Assembly (NCBI RefSeq): GCF_017115105.1
Contig: NZ_JABXKH010000058.1
Span: 19,638 to 83,637, forward strand
DNA length: 64,000 nucleotides
Direction: 5' to 3'
Origin: Nostoc sp. NMS2
GTDB lineage: Bacteria > Cyanobacteriota > Cyanobacteriia > Cyanobacteriales > Nostocaceae
The notes below the pieces were generated by a model. That model made no database searches. It was not told the DNA's origin and worked only from the letters and a program-made list of their open reading frames with translations. A program made the translations under genes and the position numbers. How positions within the stretch are numbered: position 1 is the stretch's first letter; the number at the start of each line of letters is the position of its first letter. Shown here one piece after another: positions 7,879-16,827 of this stretch.

Positions 7879-9264
7879 TTAAGTCAAATGCATGAAGACT
7901 ATTTTCAGTAATTCGGCGCGAGTAAACGGTTTAGTCAGATATCCAGATGCCCCAACCAATTTAGCTTTTACTTTATCGACAATTCCTTTATTCCCAGTCA
8001 CAAAAATGATGGGAGTTTTTTGAAATATTGAATTATTTCGTATAATCCGACACAACTCATAACCATCTATTCCTAGCATATTTAAATCCAACAAAATTAA
8101 GTCCGGTTTGTGCCTTATAATTGATAAAACGGCTTTTACTGGATCGTTAATAGTCACCACAGAAAAATTTTCATTTTCTAAGAAACGGCTGATTTCTTTG
8201 AGAATTGTCGGGCTATCATCTACAGAAACGATTTTGTGAACTTTTTGTGCCGTTACAGTAGCAGCTGTTACTTTTTGGGAAGCAGGATTTATGTTATTTG
8301 ATATTGTTGGTTCCTGAAAGTTTTCTTGGGGAGGAGGAGAAATCTGTGGTAATCGTTGAACATGAGATATATTCTCTTCAGCAATATCGGGGAAAGAGTT
8401 GACGGTGCTATTTAGCTCTTTTGTGGTATAATCTATCTCTGGAATTAGTTTTGAGAAAAGCGATTGCTCTTCAAATAGCTTTGGTAACTTATCAAATGGT
8501 GGATCGGGTTCATGCAAGATAATCGCACCATTAAGTATGTAAGGGTATAAATTACGAGCTAGTTGGATTTCATCTTGATTCAAAATTGTTGCCAGATGAC
8601 ACAAGCTGAAACCCTTCATCCAATTAATTAAATCTGACTGAAGTTCTGGTAAATCTTTTTCCTCAATTTTGCTATTAATCAACAGATATGGACGTTGATA
8701 TGGAGAAGAAATTTGTGGAACAAAAGCTTGCCAATTATCTAATCTTCCTTGGCAACGTTCTAGAATCTTTTCTACATCTAGCCTACAAATTCTTGGCATT
8801 TTCTCAAGTGGTTCTGTTAATTCATAAGTACCTTCTTTAATGAGCAAAAATGATTCAATCACCTCTTTAACTAATTCTTGAATCAGCACTGCTGCTTGTG
8901 TAGAATGTAGATGTTGTTGACTAACAAGCCATGATATCGCCTGATATTCAGGAGGGTGGCTTCTGCAATTGCTGTCATATTCGAGTAACTGAATGTGGGA
9001 GTCAGGTTCAAACATCAGACGGACTTGAACCCGAACCTCGCTAGTAAGCAGGGGAATTTGGTGGCTGAGGCGGCGCAAATGGCGTTCTAGTCGGTCAAAA
9101 GGTTCCACTGAATGGGTAGCGTAAGTTATTTTGCCCTGTTCTAAGTAAATTGACCAACGAACTGAGTTACTTAATGCTTGTAAACAAGTACTGTCAAAGC
9201 AATTGGATAACTGTCTTAACAAACTTAGAGGACGTAGTTTGATGAATGCACCTGAGTTATTCAT
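7879..9264 (-). CDS. PATAN-receiver response regulator, PatA-like
   Basis: A 461-residue regulator. The N-terminal two thirds match the PATAN (DUF4388-like) region of PatA/TaxP-type cyanobacterial regulators: LSLLRQLSNCFDSTCLQAL, WSIYLEQGKITYATHS, and a helical part with LLIKEGTYEL. The C-terminal receiver domain begins near residue 341 (HKIVSVDDSPT) and has the expected acidic pair, phospho-acceptor Asp in LILLDLNM, Thr in FVTGN and Lys in LTKPF. A Ser/Pro/Thr-rich linker joins them. PatA itself controls heterocyst pattern in Anabaena, and paralogues control phototaxis, so the exact role here is open. The frame can be extended to a TTG at 9321, but the ATG at 9264 (MNNSGAFIKLRPLSLL) fits the family start. 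The histidine kinase partner is not in the window. Confidence 0.85.
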   Translation of the reverse strand: MNNSGAFIKLRPLSLLRQLSNCFDSTCLQALSNSVRWSIYLEQGKITYATHSVEPFDRLERHLRRLSHQIPLLTSEVRVQVRLMFEPDSHIQLLEYDSNCRSHPPEYQAISWLVSQQHLHSTQAAVLIQELVKEVIESFLLIKEGTYELTEPLEKMPRICRLDVEKILERCQGRLDNWQAFVPQISSPYQRPYLLINSKIEEKDLPELQSDLINWMKGFSLCHLATILNQDEIQLARNLYPYILNGAIILHEPDPPFDKLPKLFEEQSLFSKLIPEIDYTTKELNSTVNSFPDIAEENISHVQRLPQISPPPQENFQEPTISNNINPASQKVTAATVTAQKVHKIVSVDDSPTILKEISRFLENENFSVVTINDPVKAVLSIIRHKPDLILLDLNMLGIDGYELCRIIRNNSIFQKTPIIFVTGNKGIVDKVKAKLVGASGYLTKPFTRAELLKIVFMHLT

Positions 9265-10105
9265 ATTTTTCAAGTTTTTTGCGGAATCAACAACTGAACA
9301 TTTGTAGATTGAAAATATCAACTATGAAGTATTTTCTTCTTGGTAATATTTATCTACGTACAAGTTATTCCTTTTAAAATATATACATATTTTAAAAATT
9401 ATAAGTTTTATAACTCATTTGTTACATTTGGTACTTTTTACTTAATTTATCTCAAACCACAAGGAAGTAAGTATGAATAAAGATAAACATTGATCTATAG
9501 GAATCCGATTTGATTAATGAACATACTTGTGTAGGGAGGGAATAGGGAACAGGGAACAGAAAAGAAGGGAGTTAGAGGTGTACTGAGTTTTTTCAGAAAT
9601 CAAATATGAGTCCTATAGCTAGACTATTCAGTAGATGTTGGTTAACTCTGGATAGCCACTCTCGACAACTCTTCCCTTAAGACCTTAGCAATGGCGTTTA
9701 TGCCTACTCACACAAAGCAGGCAAATTTGATTCAAAGTTCACACAGTTACGCTGGTATACTTCTAAAGTTAACGATCTTGATTATGGTTAATAATTTTTC
9801 TGTAAAGGAAGGATTCTTCTACATACAATCTTTAAAAACTTATCTAGGAAAGTTTACGTATTTATTGTACTGTAGGTTTAATGGATATAAATTTTTGGTA
9901 GATACATTACAACAGGTAACACTGGGTTTTGATAAACTCTTTTTTGCTAAACTAAGCTGTACTCAAGTTTTTCTTAAAAAATATATTGAGAACTTCATGA
10001 AAATAATTTGTTTAATAAATATTAGAGCATCTACCACTAGATACTATATTCTATAGTCGCCTCGACGACTGAAATTATATACTCGGACAAAAAGGAAATA
10101 AAGCT
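9265..10105. other. Intergenic region, AT-rich
   Basis: About 840 bases without a supported gene. It must contain the promoters of the PATAN regulator (minus strand) and of the vWA-PP2C-kinase cassette (plus strand). A purine-rich GGGAATAGGGAACAGGGAAC run lies near 9538-9560. An open frame at 9691-10056 shows no recognisable motif and has the base composition of non-coding DNA. A Shine-Dalgarno-like AAAGGAA near 10091 precedes the TTG at 10106. Confidence 0.5.
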
Positions 10106-10807
10106 TTGAACTTTAACATAACACAAAAAGTTATGCATGATACATTAAGACTTGATGAAGTAGTAGAATTTGCTGAGAACCCAGAACCACGTTGTCCTTG
10201 TGTACTTTTACTAGATACATCTGGCTCGATGCAAGGAGATCCGATTGAGGCTTTAAATCAGGGTTTACTCAGTTTAAAGGATGAATTAGTCAAAAATTCC
10301 TTAGCTGCCAGACGGGTGGAAGTGGCGATCGTAACTTTTGATAGTAATGTCAATGTAGTACAAGACTTTGTGACTGCCGATCAATTCACTCCGCCCATTT
10401 TAACGGCACAGGGCTTGACTACAATGGGTGCAGGCATTCATAAAGCTTTGGACATAATTCAAGAGCGGAAATCTCAGTATCGGACTAATGGGATTGCTTA
10501 CTATCGTCCCTGGGTATTCATGATTACCGATGGAGAACCCCAAGGTGAGTTAGAGAATGTGGTAGAGCAAGCATCCGTGCGTTTACAGGGAGATGAAGCA
10601 AATAAACGGGTAGCATTTTTTACAGTAGGTGTCGAAAATGCGAATATGACCCGTTTGAATCAAATAACTGTGCGTACACCTTTGAAACTCAAAGGATTAA
10701 ATTTCATTGAGATGTTTGTCTGGCTATCAACTAGTATGTCAGCTGTTTCTCATTCGCAGGTGGATGAACAGGTAGCACTACCGCCGATTGGTTGGGGGAC
10801 TGTTTAA
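10106..10807 (+). CDS. TerY-like vWA domain protein
   Basis: A 233-residue protein that is almost entirely a von Willebrand A domain. The metal-ion adhesion site is complete: LLLDTSGSMQGD (DxSxS) near residue 36, a Thr in GLTTMGAG, and the Asp in FMITDGEPQG. This is the TerY type found with a PP2C phosphatase and a kinase, both of which follow on the same strand. In the TerY-P triad described from comparative genomics the vWA protein is thought to scaffold metal-dependent or phosphorylation-controlled complexes. The start is a TTG at 10106 with AAAGGAA about nine bases upstream; the first ATG (10133) would remove nine residues. The gap to the phosphatase gene is short, consistent with one operon. 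Confidence 0.85.
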   Translation: MNFNITQKVMHDTLRLDEVVEFAENPEPRCPCVLLLDTSGSMQGDPIEALNQGLLSLKDELVKNSLAARRVEVAIVTFDSNVNVVQDFVTADQFTPPILTAQGLTTMGAGIHKALDIIQERKSQYRTNGIAYYRPWVFMITDGEPQGELENVVEQASVRLQGDEANKRVAFFTVGVENANMTRLNQITVRTPLKLKGLNFIEMFVWLSTSMSAVSHSQVDEQVALPPIGWGTV

Positions 10808-10858
10808 TTTAAAAATCGCAGCTTGATGTTTACACAGCGAGCTGTTGAAAAAAAATCT

Positions 10859-11641
10859 ATGAAAATATCAAAACAGATTGCTCAATGGCGGATTGTGGCT
10901 GCATCTGTATGTGGTACAAGTCACTTAAAAAACAAGCAGTTATGTCAGGATGCTCATCACTGGCAAATATTGTCCGATAATGTTTTGGTGGCAGCCGCAG
11001 CAGATGGCGCGGGTTCTGCTACCCTTGGGAAAGTGGGAGCGATGATTGCTGTGGAAACAGCAATAGAAAGCATTTCCACCAAAGGAATCACCCGAAAAAT
11101 TTTGAGTGATGATGCATTTGTGCGATCGCTCTTAAATGATGCCATACTAGCCGCCAAAAAAGCTGTGGAGGCGGAAGCGGCTACTTGTGACAAACAGCCT
11201 CAAGACTTAGCAACTACCTTAATTATGATGGTTGCCACACCCGAAGTTGTAGCTGTAGTGCAAATAGGTGATGGTTTGGCAGTGGCAAAAGATAGCATGG
11301 GCAATCTCCTCGCTCTGACTATACCTGATAGCGGCGAGTACATTAACGAAACCACTTTTTTAACTTCTCCTACTGCCTTAGATACAGCGCAGATGAGATT
11401 ATGGCGCACCGACATAGTTAATGTTGGTATCATCACCGACGGACTACAAATGCTGGCTTTGAATATGGTTGTTGGAGAACCTCACAAACCATTCTTTTTT
11501 CCACTGTTTGAATTTGTAGCTAATACTGAAGATAAGACAGAAGCGAAGGAGCAGTTAGTAAAGTTTTTACGATCAGACCGAATTACACAACGCACTGATG
11601 ATGATTTAACACTCATCATAGCTGCATTTAACGACTCATGA
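10859..11641 (+). CDS. PP2C-type protein phosphatase
   Basis: A 260-residue Mn/Mg-dependent serine/threonine phosphatase of the PP2C_2 type. Metal ligands are visible in QDAHHW, AAADGAGSA (DGxG near residue 50), VQIGDG, and the C-terminal TDDDLTLIIAA. It opens with QWRIVAASVCGTSH, the usual start of this subgroup. The ATG at 10859 is preferred because upstream residues (MMFTQRAVEKKS, possible from 10826) do not look conserved; neither start has a strong ribosome site. Its place between a TerY-like vWA gene and a kinase gene implies it reverses that kinase's phosphorylation (inference from the known TerY-P arrangement). Confidence 0.85.
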   Translation: MKISKQIAQWRIVAASVCGTSHLKNKQLCQDAHHWQILSDNVLVAAAADGAGSATLGKVGAMIAVETAIESISTKGITRKILSDDAFVRSLLNDAILAAKKAVEAEAATCDKQPQDLATTLIMMVATPEVVAVVQIGDGLAVAKDSMGNLLALTIPDSGEYINETTFLTSPTALDTAQMRLWRTDIVNVGIITDGLQMLALNMVVGEPHKPFFFPLFEFVANTEDKTEAKEQLVKFLRSDRITQRTDDDLTLIIAAFNDS

Positions 11642-11697
11642 GCAATCAATTTACAGGTTTCACATCTTAGATAACTTCCGTTAGCGGTAATTTCATT

Positions 11698-13866
11698 ATG
11701 CAGGTACTACGTTGTTCCCCTAGAAAAGAAATCCTCAGCCTCAATGTCAGTTTGGGGCGTGGCGGAGAAGCTTGTGTTTATGCAGTGCCATCTGATAACG
11801 ACTTGGTGGCGAAGATTTACCACAAGCCAACTACAGCCCATGCTGATAAATTAGAGGCGATGCTTGCCAACCCGCCAGAAAACCCTACAGCTAGTTTGGG
11901 GCATATCTCTATCGCTTGGCCAGAGGATTTATTGCGGACACCAGATGGCAAAAATAGCATCTTAGGCTTTTTGATGCCACGGATTCAGGGGATGCGTCCA
12001 ATCATCGACTTTTACAACCCCAGAACCCGTCGTCAACACTGTCCCCTATTCAACTATCAGTACCTGCTCCGCACGGCTCGTAACTTGGCGGCAGCAATTG
12101 CTGCTTTGCACGCTAGTGGATATTGTATTGGTGATGTGAACGAGTCCAATATCCTCGTCAGTGATACCGCCCTGGTGACTTTGATAGACACAGACTCTTT
12201 CCAAGTACTCGACCCCAACAGCAATGTTGTTTATCGTTGCCCAGTTGGAAAACCAGAGTTTACGCCACCAGAATTACAGAATAAAACTTTTGCCCAACAC
12301 GATCGCGAAATTTCTCACGATTTATTTGGGTTAGCGGTGCTGGTATTCCAACTCTTAATGGAAGGCACTCACCCATTTTCGGGGATTTTTCAAGGCTCTA
12401 TTGAGCCACCACCTTATGAAGCTCGCATTGCATCGGGGCATTTCACTTATAGCCAAAAGCGGTACGTACCCTACCTACCTACCCCCATTGCACCCCCTTG
12501 GGAAATTCTTCATCCCAGCCTCCAAGAACTATTTGTGCGTTGTTTTGAAGAGGGTCATAACAACCCAGAGTTGCGCCCCAATGCCCAGACTTGGCTCTCA
12601 GCCATCGCTGAAGCCGAAGATTCCTTAATTACCTGCACCACAAATCCCCAGCATCGCTACAACAACCACATACGTAGCTGTCCGTGGTGTGAACGTACCG
12701 TGCGATTAGGCGGACGCGACCCCTTCCCATCACATCGGGCTATAGAAGCTAGAGAACATCTCCAACCGCGAATCAAAGCGAAAAAGCGCTACACCCAGAC
12801 ACCGCATTTTCCCCAACGAAGTATGTCACCGCACTCAGTTAATTATTGGCAGCCAATAATTACCCCAAGCGGTGCATCTTATAAACCTTCCAAGAAGTCA
12901 AAATTGTACCCAGTTATTTGCTGCTTACTGGGTTTCGGTTTATTGGGATATGCGGACGTAATGATTAAATTTACTCAGCCGTTGGTTTCACAAAATGCTT
13001 ACACTCAACAAACATTAAAGTCTCGCCAGACAATTAATAAACTCAGCTTCGCTGATTACTTTCAGCAGGGTGATGCTGCTTACAAAGACCGAGACTACGA
13101 AAAAGCAGTTGCCAGCTTTACCGGAGCAATTGAACAACAACCGACACACGCTATGGCAATTGTAAATCGGGGCAATGCCCGCTATAACCTCAAAGACTAC
13201 GAAGGGGCAGTCGCAGATTATAGCCAAGCTCTCAAAATCAATCCCAATCAAACCAAAGCCCTTGTGAATCGGGGTAATGCCCGCTATATGCTTGCCGAAT
13301 ATAGCAACGATCCTGATACAGAGTATAACCTAGCGATCGCAGACTATAATCGAGCCATCGGTCTGGATGATCACGAAATTGAAGCTTATATCAGACGGGG
13401 GATTGTCCGCACCCAAATGGCTAAATATAGCGGTGAATCTCAACAAGTTTACAAAAAAGCGATCGCAGATTTTACTCAAGCCATAAAACGTAATGTATCC
13501 CAAGCAGAAGCTTACTTTCAGCGAGGTGTTGTCTATTATCAAATTGCTCAATATAGCAGCAATTATGAGCAAGAATATAATCTAGCGATCGCTGACTTTA
13601 ACCATGCATTAACCCTAAGCCCTAAACTAGCAAAAGTATATCTCAAACGAGGTATGGTTCGTTATGAACTAGCACAATATGGTGGTAGTGAATCTAACAA
13701 AAATCAGGCGAAAGCTATCGAAGATGTAGAGGTATCTGCCAAAATGTTTCTTGAGCAAGATGATATGGATAATTATCAGCAAGCACTTAGTAACTTATGT
13801 GTAGTCGTAGAACGCAAATGCGATCCTTTATTTCAAAGCTCAACTAATTTAGAAAAAACTAACTAA
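11698..13866 (+). CDS. Protein kinase-like / zinc-ribbon / TM / TPR protein
   Basis: A 722-residue protein. The N-terminal 300 residues are kinase-like: glycine loop LGRGGEACVYAV, Lys in LVAKIYHK, a catalytic loop reading GDVNESNILV in place of HRDxxxxN, DTDSF in place of DFG, and GKPEFTPPEL in the activation region. A possible zinc ribbon follows (CTTNPQHRYNNH...SCPWCER, about 313-332), then a membrane-spanning segment (VICCLLGFGLLGYADVMI, about 405-423). From about residue 450 to 685 there are at least five TPR repeats with GNARYNLKDYEGAVADY-type units. The topology suggests a cytoplasmic kinase and an extracytoplasmic TPR domain. With the preceding vWA and PP2C genes it completes a TerY-P-like triad. 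The altered catalytic motifs are typical of this kinase subfamily. A terminator follows. Confidence 0.85.
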   Translation: MQVLRCSPRKEILSLNVSLGRGGEACVYAVPSDNDLVAKIYHKPTTAHADKLEAMLANPPENPTASLGHISIAWPEDLLRTPDGKNSILGFLMPRIQGMRPIIDFYNPRTRRQHCPLFNYQYLLRTARNLAAAIAALHASGYCIGDVNESNILVSDTALVTLIDTDSFQVLDPNSNVVYRCPVGKPEFTPPELQNKTFAQHDREISHDLFGLAVLVFQLLMEGTHPFSGIFQGSIEPPPYEARIASGHFTYSQKRYVPYLPTPIAPPWEILHPSLQELFVRCFEEGHNNPELRPNAQTWLSAIAEAEDSLITCTTNPQHRYNNHIRSCPWCERTVRLGGRDPFPSHRAIEAREHLQPRIKAKKRYTQTPHFPQRSMSPHSVNYWQPIITPSGASYKPSKKSKLYPVICCLLGFGLLGYADVMIKFTQPLVSQNAYTQQTLKSRQTINKLSFADYFQQGDAAYKDRDYEKAVASFTGAIEQQPTHAMAIVNRGNARYNLKDYEGAVADYSQALKINPNQTKALVNRGNARYMLAEYSNDPDTEYNLAIADYNRAIGLDDHEIEAYIRRGIVRTQMAKYSGESQQVYKKAIADFTQAIKRNVSQAEAYFQRGVVYYQIAQYSSNYEQEYNLAIADFNHALTLSPKLAKVYLKRGMVRYELAQYGGSESNKNQAKAIEDVEVSAKMFLEQDDMDNYQQALSNLCVVVERKCDPLFQSSTNLEKTN

Positions 13867-13923
13867 AAACAAGTAAGTTTTTTGACTTGCATATTATCGG
13901 TTTTGATTGGAGAAATCAAGCCT

Positions 13924-13960
13924 AACTAGGGTTAGCATCAGCTAGCCCTAGTTATTTATT
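13924..13960 (+). terminator. Hairpin terminator after kinase gene
   Basis: Stem AACTAGGGTTAGC, loop ATCA, and the complementary arm GCTAGCCCTAGTT with one G-T pair, followed by a T-rich tail (ATTTATTTGG). It closes the vWA-PP2C-kinase operon about 60 bases after its last stop codon. Confidence 0.8.
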
Positions 13961-14193
13961 TGGTAACATTTTTATTTAATTAAATAATTTAATTTTCATG
14001 TTTATAGATATTCATAGAGCTTTTACATAGAAAAGATGTTAATTTATCTTTCCTTTATAATTTCGGGGAAAATTACAGTTAGATTATTGACTGAGAAAAA
14101 CAAATCAGAAATCAATTTTTCTCAATCTAAGTGCATCCTCTTCATGTCGAAAAGTCAAAAAATAATATCCCTACAAATCTCCGAGGTAATTGC

Positions 14194-14967
14194 ATGAAAG
14201 CGGTGATTTTGGCTGGAGGGCTTGGTACACGCCTCAGTGAAGAAACTAGTATCAGACCCAAGCCGATGGTTGAAATTGGTGGTAAGCCAATTCTCTGGCA
14301 CATAATGAAGACTTACTCCGCCCACGGCATTAATGACTTCATCATTTGTTGCGGTTACAAAGGTTACATAATTAAGGAGTATTTTGCTAACTACTTCTTA
14401 CACATGTCAGATGTTACCTTTGATATGCGATTTAACCAGATGAACGTGCATTCTGGTTATGCTGAACCTTGGCGTGTTACCTTAGTAAATACGGGTGATA
14501 ATACCATGACAGGCGGACGCTTAAAGCGAATCAGCGAACATCTTGGTAATGAAACTTTTTGCTTTACTTATGGTGATGGTGTAAGTAATATTAATATCAC
14601 CGAGCTAGTGAAGTTTCACAAAGAACAAAAGACATTAGGAACACTCACAGCCGTTCAACCAGCCGGACGTTTTGGAGCCATTTCCCTGGGATATGAGCAA
14701 ACTAAAATTACCAGCTTTCGAGAAAAACCTGAAGGTGATGGAGCTTGGATTAATGGCGGTTATTTTGTGTTAGAACCAGAAGTAATCAATTTGATTGCTG
14801 ATGACTCTACAGTCTGGGAGCAAGAGCCATTAGAAAAGTTAGCTGATATGGAACAACTATCTGCTTTTAAACATGATGGTTTTTGGCAACCAATGGATAC
14901 TTTACGCGATAAAAACTATCTAGAGGGGCTATGGAAGAATAGTCAGGCTCCTTGGAAGGTATGGTAA
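14194..14967 (+). CDS. rfbF: Glucose-1-phosphate cytidylyltransferase
   Basis: A 257-residue nucleotidyltransferase that makes CDP-glucose from CTP and glucose 1-phosphate, the entry to CDP-deoxysugars. The signature LAGGLGTRLSEETSIRPKPMVEIGGKPILWHIM is split across the start of the protein, and FTYGDGVSNI, GRFGAI, FREKPEGDGAWINGGYFV and DGFWQPMDTLRDK follow as in RfbF enzymes. The start is the ATG at 14194 with GAGG eight bases upstream; an earlier in-frame start at 14131 would add residues outside the family. It is the first gene of the polysaccharide island, and an orthologue heads part of the heterocyst envelope polysaccharide cluster in Anabaena PCC 7120. No CDP-glucose 4,6-dehydratase with its typical motifs is adjacent. 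Confidence 0.93.
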   Translation: MKAVILAGGLGTRLSEETSIRPKPMVEIGGKPILWHIMKTYSAHGINDFIICCGYKGYIIKEYFANYFLHMSDVTFDMRFNQMNVHSGYAEPWRVTLVNTGDNTMTGGRLKRISEHLGNETFCFTYGDGVSNINITELVKFHKEQKTLGTLTAVQPAGRFGAISLGYEQTKITSFREKPEGDGAWINGGYFVLEPEVINLIADDSTVWEQEPLEKLADMEQLSAFKHDGFWQPMDTLRDKNYLEGLWKNSQAPWKVW

Positions 14968-15155
14968 GGAGAGTGGGGGATGAGGGAGATGTGGTTCGAC
15001 TTCGCTCACCAACCGGGAGATGGGGAGCAGGGAGCAAGGGAGCAAAGGAGAAGAGTTTTCCCCCTGCCCCCCGCCCCTCTGCCTTTTTTCCATGCCCCAT
15101 GCCCCATACCCAATGACTTTATAGATTTACTGTAATTTGAAGTACGATAATACTA

Positions 15156-16370
15156 ATGTATGATTTTGCGATTATAGGTGGGGGAATAGTTGGACTCTCT
15201 ACAGCGTTGGCTTTAGGAAAACGCTATCCCAATGCGCGTATTTTAGTACTAGAAAAAGAGAGTCAATGGGCATTTCACCAAACCGGCAATAATAGCGGGG
15301 TAATTCATTCTGGCATTTACTACAAGCCAGGGAGTTTCAAAGCTAAATTTTGTCGTGATGGTTCTCGCTCTATGGTAGAATTCTGCCAAGAGCATGGAAT
15401 AGAACATGAAGTTTGTGGTAAAGTGATTGTTGCAACCGAAGAACAAGAACTACCACGTCTTGAAAATCTCTACCAACGCGGCTTAGACAATGGCATAGAA
15501 GTTAAGAGAATCAGCCCCGAAGAAGTCAGGGAAATTGAACCTCACGTAAAATGTGTAGGCGGGCTTCGGGTATTCTCAACTGGTATTGTTAATTACAAGC
15601 AAGTTTGTTTGAAATATGCCCAGCTAATTCAACAGCAGGGTGGAGAATTGCATCTCAATACAAAAGTTCTGAAAATCTCCCCAAGCGGTAAAAATCAGGT
15701 ACTGGAAACAAACAAAGGTAACTTTGCAACCCGCTTTGTAATTAATTGTACAGGATTGCATAGCGATCGCACCGCCAAATTAGGTAAAGTTGAACCCCAA
15801 GCCAAAATCGTCCCATTCCGGGGAGAATACTACGAACTCACAAGAGAAAAACGCCATCTCGTCAAGACATTAATTTACCCAGTTCCCAATCCCGATTTTC
15901 CCTTCCTTGGTGTCCACTTTACCAGGATGATAGATGGTAGCGTTCACGCAGGGCCAAACGCGGTTCTATCGCTCAAACGCGAAGGTTACAAAAAAACCGA
16001 CTTTGACTTACGGGATTTTCTTGAAGTCATCACCTATCCCGGTTTCTGGAAATTGGCAGCCAAACACGCGCCTGAAGGCATCCAAGAAATCATTCGTTCC
16101 TTTAGTAAAGCAGCCTTCACCAGAAGTTTGCAAAAACTAATCCCCGAAGTCCAAGCAGAAGACTTAGTTCCCACCCACGCAGGAGTCCGCGCTCAAGCCT
16201 TAATGAACGACGGCAAACTTGTAGACGACTTTTTGATTGTTTCCGGTCAAAACTCCATCCATGTTTGCAATGCTCCTTCTCCAGCTGCCACATCTTCTCT
16301 AGAAATCGGCAAAGCGCTTGTAGCAGAAATTCCCCAACTCTCGCATCTAAATAATGTAGTAACTGCATAG
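15156..16370 (+). CDS. lhgO: L-2-hydroxyglutarate oxidase
   Basis: A 404-residue FAD-dependent oxidoreductase of the DAO family. It has the dinucleotide-binding motif IIGGGIVGLSTALAL at the N-terminus, the LhgO-type NNSGVIHSGIYYKPGSFKAKFC block (split), FSTGIVNY, FRGEYYELT, FLGVHFTR, GPNAVLSLKREGY, and a C-terminal NAPSPAATSSLEIGK. LhgO/YgaF enzymes oxidise L-2-hydroxyglutarate to 2-oxoglutarate and pass electrons to the membrane quinone pool. Its place inside a polysaccharide island between rfbF and an SDR gene is unusual for a housekeeping repair enzyme. A sugar-acid substrate is an alternative (inference). About 190 bases of GC-rich repeats separate it from rfbF. Confidence 0.88.
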   Translation: MYDFAIIGGGIVGLSTALALGKRYPNARILVLEKESQWAFHQTGNNSGVIHSGIYYKPGSFKAKFCRDGSRSMVEFCQEHGIEHEVCGKVIVATEEQELPRLENLYQRGLDNGIEVKRISPEEVREIEPHVKCVGGLRVFSTGIVNYKQVCLKYAQLIQQQGGELHLNTKVLKISPSGKNQVLETNKGNFATRFVINCTGLHSDRTAKLGKVEPQAKIVPFRGEYYELTREKRHLVKTLIYPVPNPDFPFLGVHFTRMIDGSVHAGPNAVLSLKREGYKKTDFDLRDFLEVITYPGFWKLAAKHAPEGIQEIIRSFSKAAFTRSLQKLIPEVQAEDLVPTHAGVRAQALMNDGKLVDDFLIVSGQNSIHVCNAPSPAATSSLEIGKALVAEIPQLSHLNNVVTA

Positions 16371-16827
16371 ATATCATAGTTATTATTTCCGGGACTGCTG
16401 AATTAAGGGATGAATCTTGTATAGTGGGCATCTTTACCTGCCTCGAAATACAAGGGACGGGTAAGATACCCATCCCACAACAAACAAAAAAGTGTCCTGC
16501 ATCAATTCAGAACCGCTATAGAGTGCTGCTACCCAATGGGTTAGTCGGCAAACTATGTAATGACTGTTAGCAGAGTTATTTATTATATATAGCGCTTCTG
16601 GGTTGAGTTCAATAACCTAACCCCCAACCCCAACCCTTGTAGCGTTGGGGAGCAAGATTCAAAGCCTCTCTCCTAAAAGGAGACAGGAATGGAAGTGAGG
16701 TCAAGTTATTCCATACAAACGAAAAATATAGCGGTTCCCTTCTGGATGCAACACGCTGTAAGGCGCACATATGTGCATCCCGACTAAACAAAGAATTTAA
16801 CTCATCAATACAAAGGCGTTAACCACA
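16371..16827. other. Intergenic region with dispersed repeats
   Basis: No gene is supported. It contains a CCTAACCCCCAACCCC...CTCTCCTAAAAGGAGA repeat common in Nostoc intergenic DNA (about 16617-16685) and a GGATGCAACACGC...CACATATGTGCATCC inverted segment (about 16743-16782). The promoter for the SDR gene may lie here. Confidence 0.45.

Noticed and set aside
9691..10056. 121-codon open frame before the vWA gene
   Set aside because: No motif, AT-rich non-coding composition, no ribosome site, and a low-complexity context.
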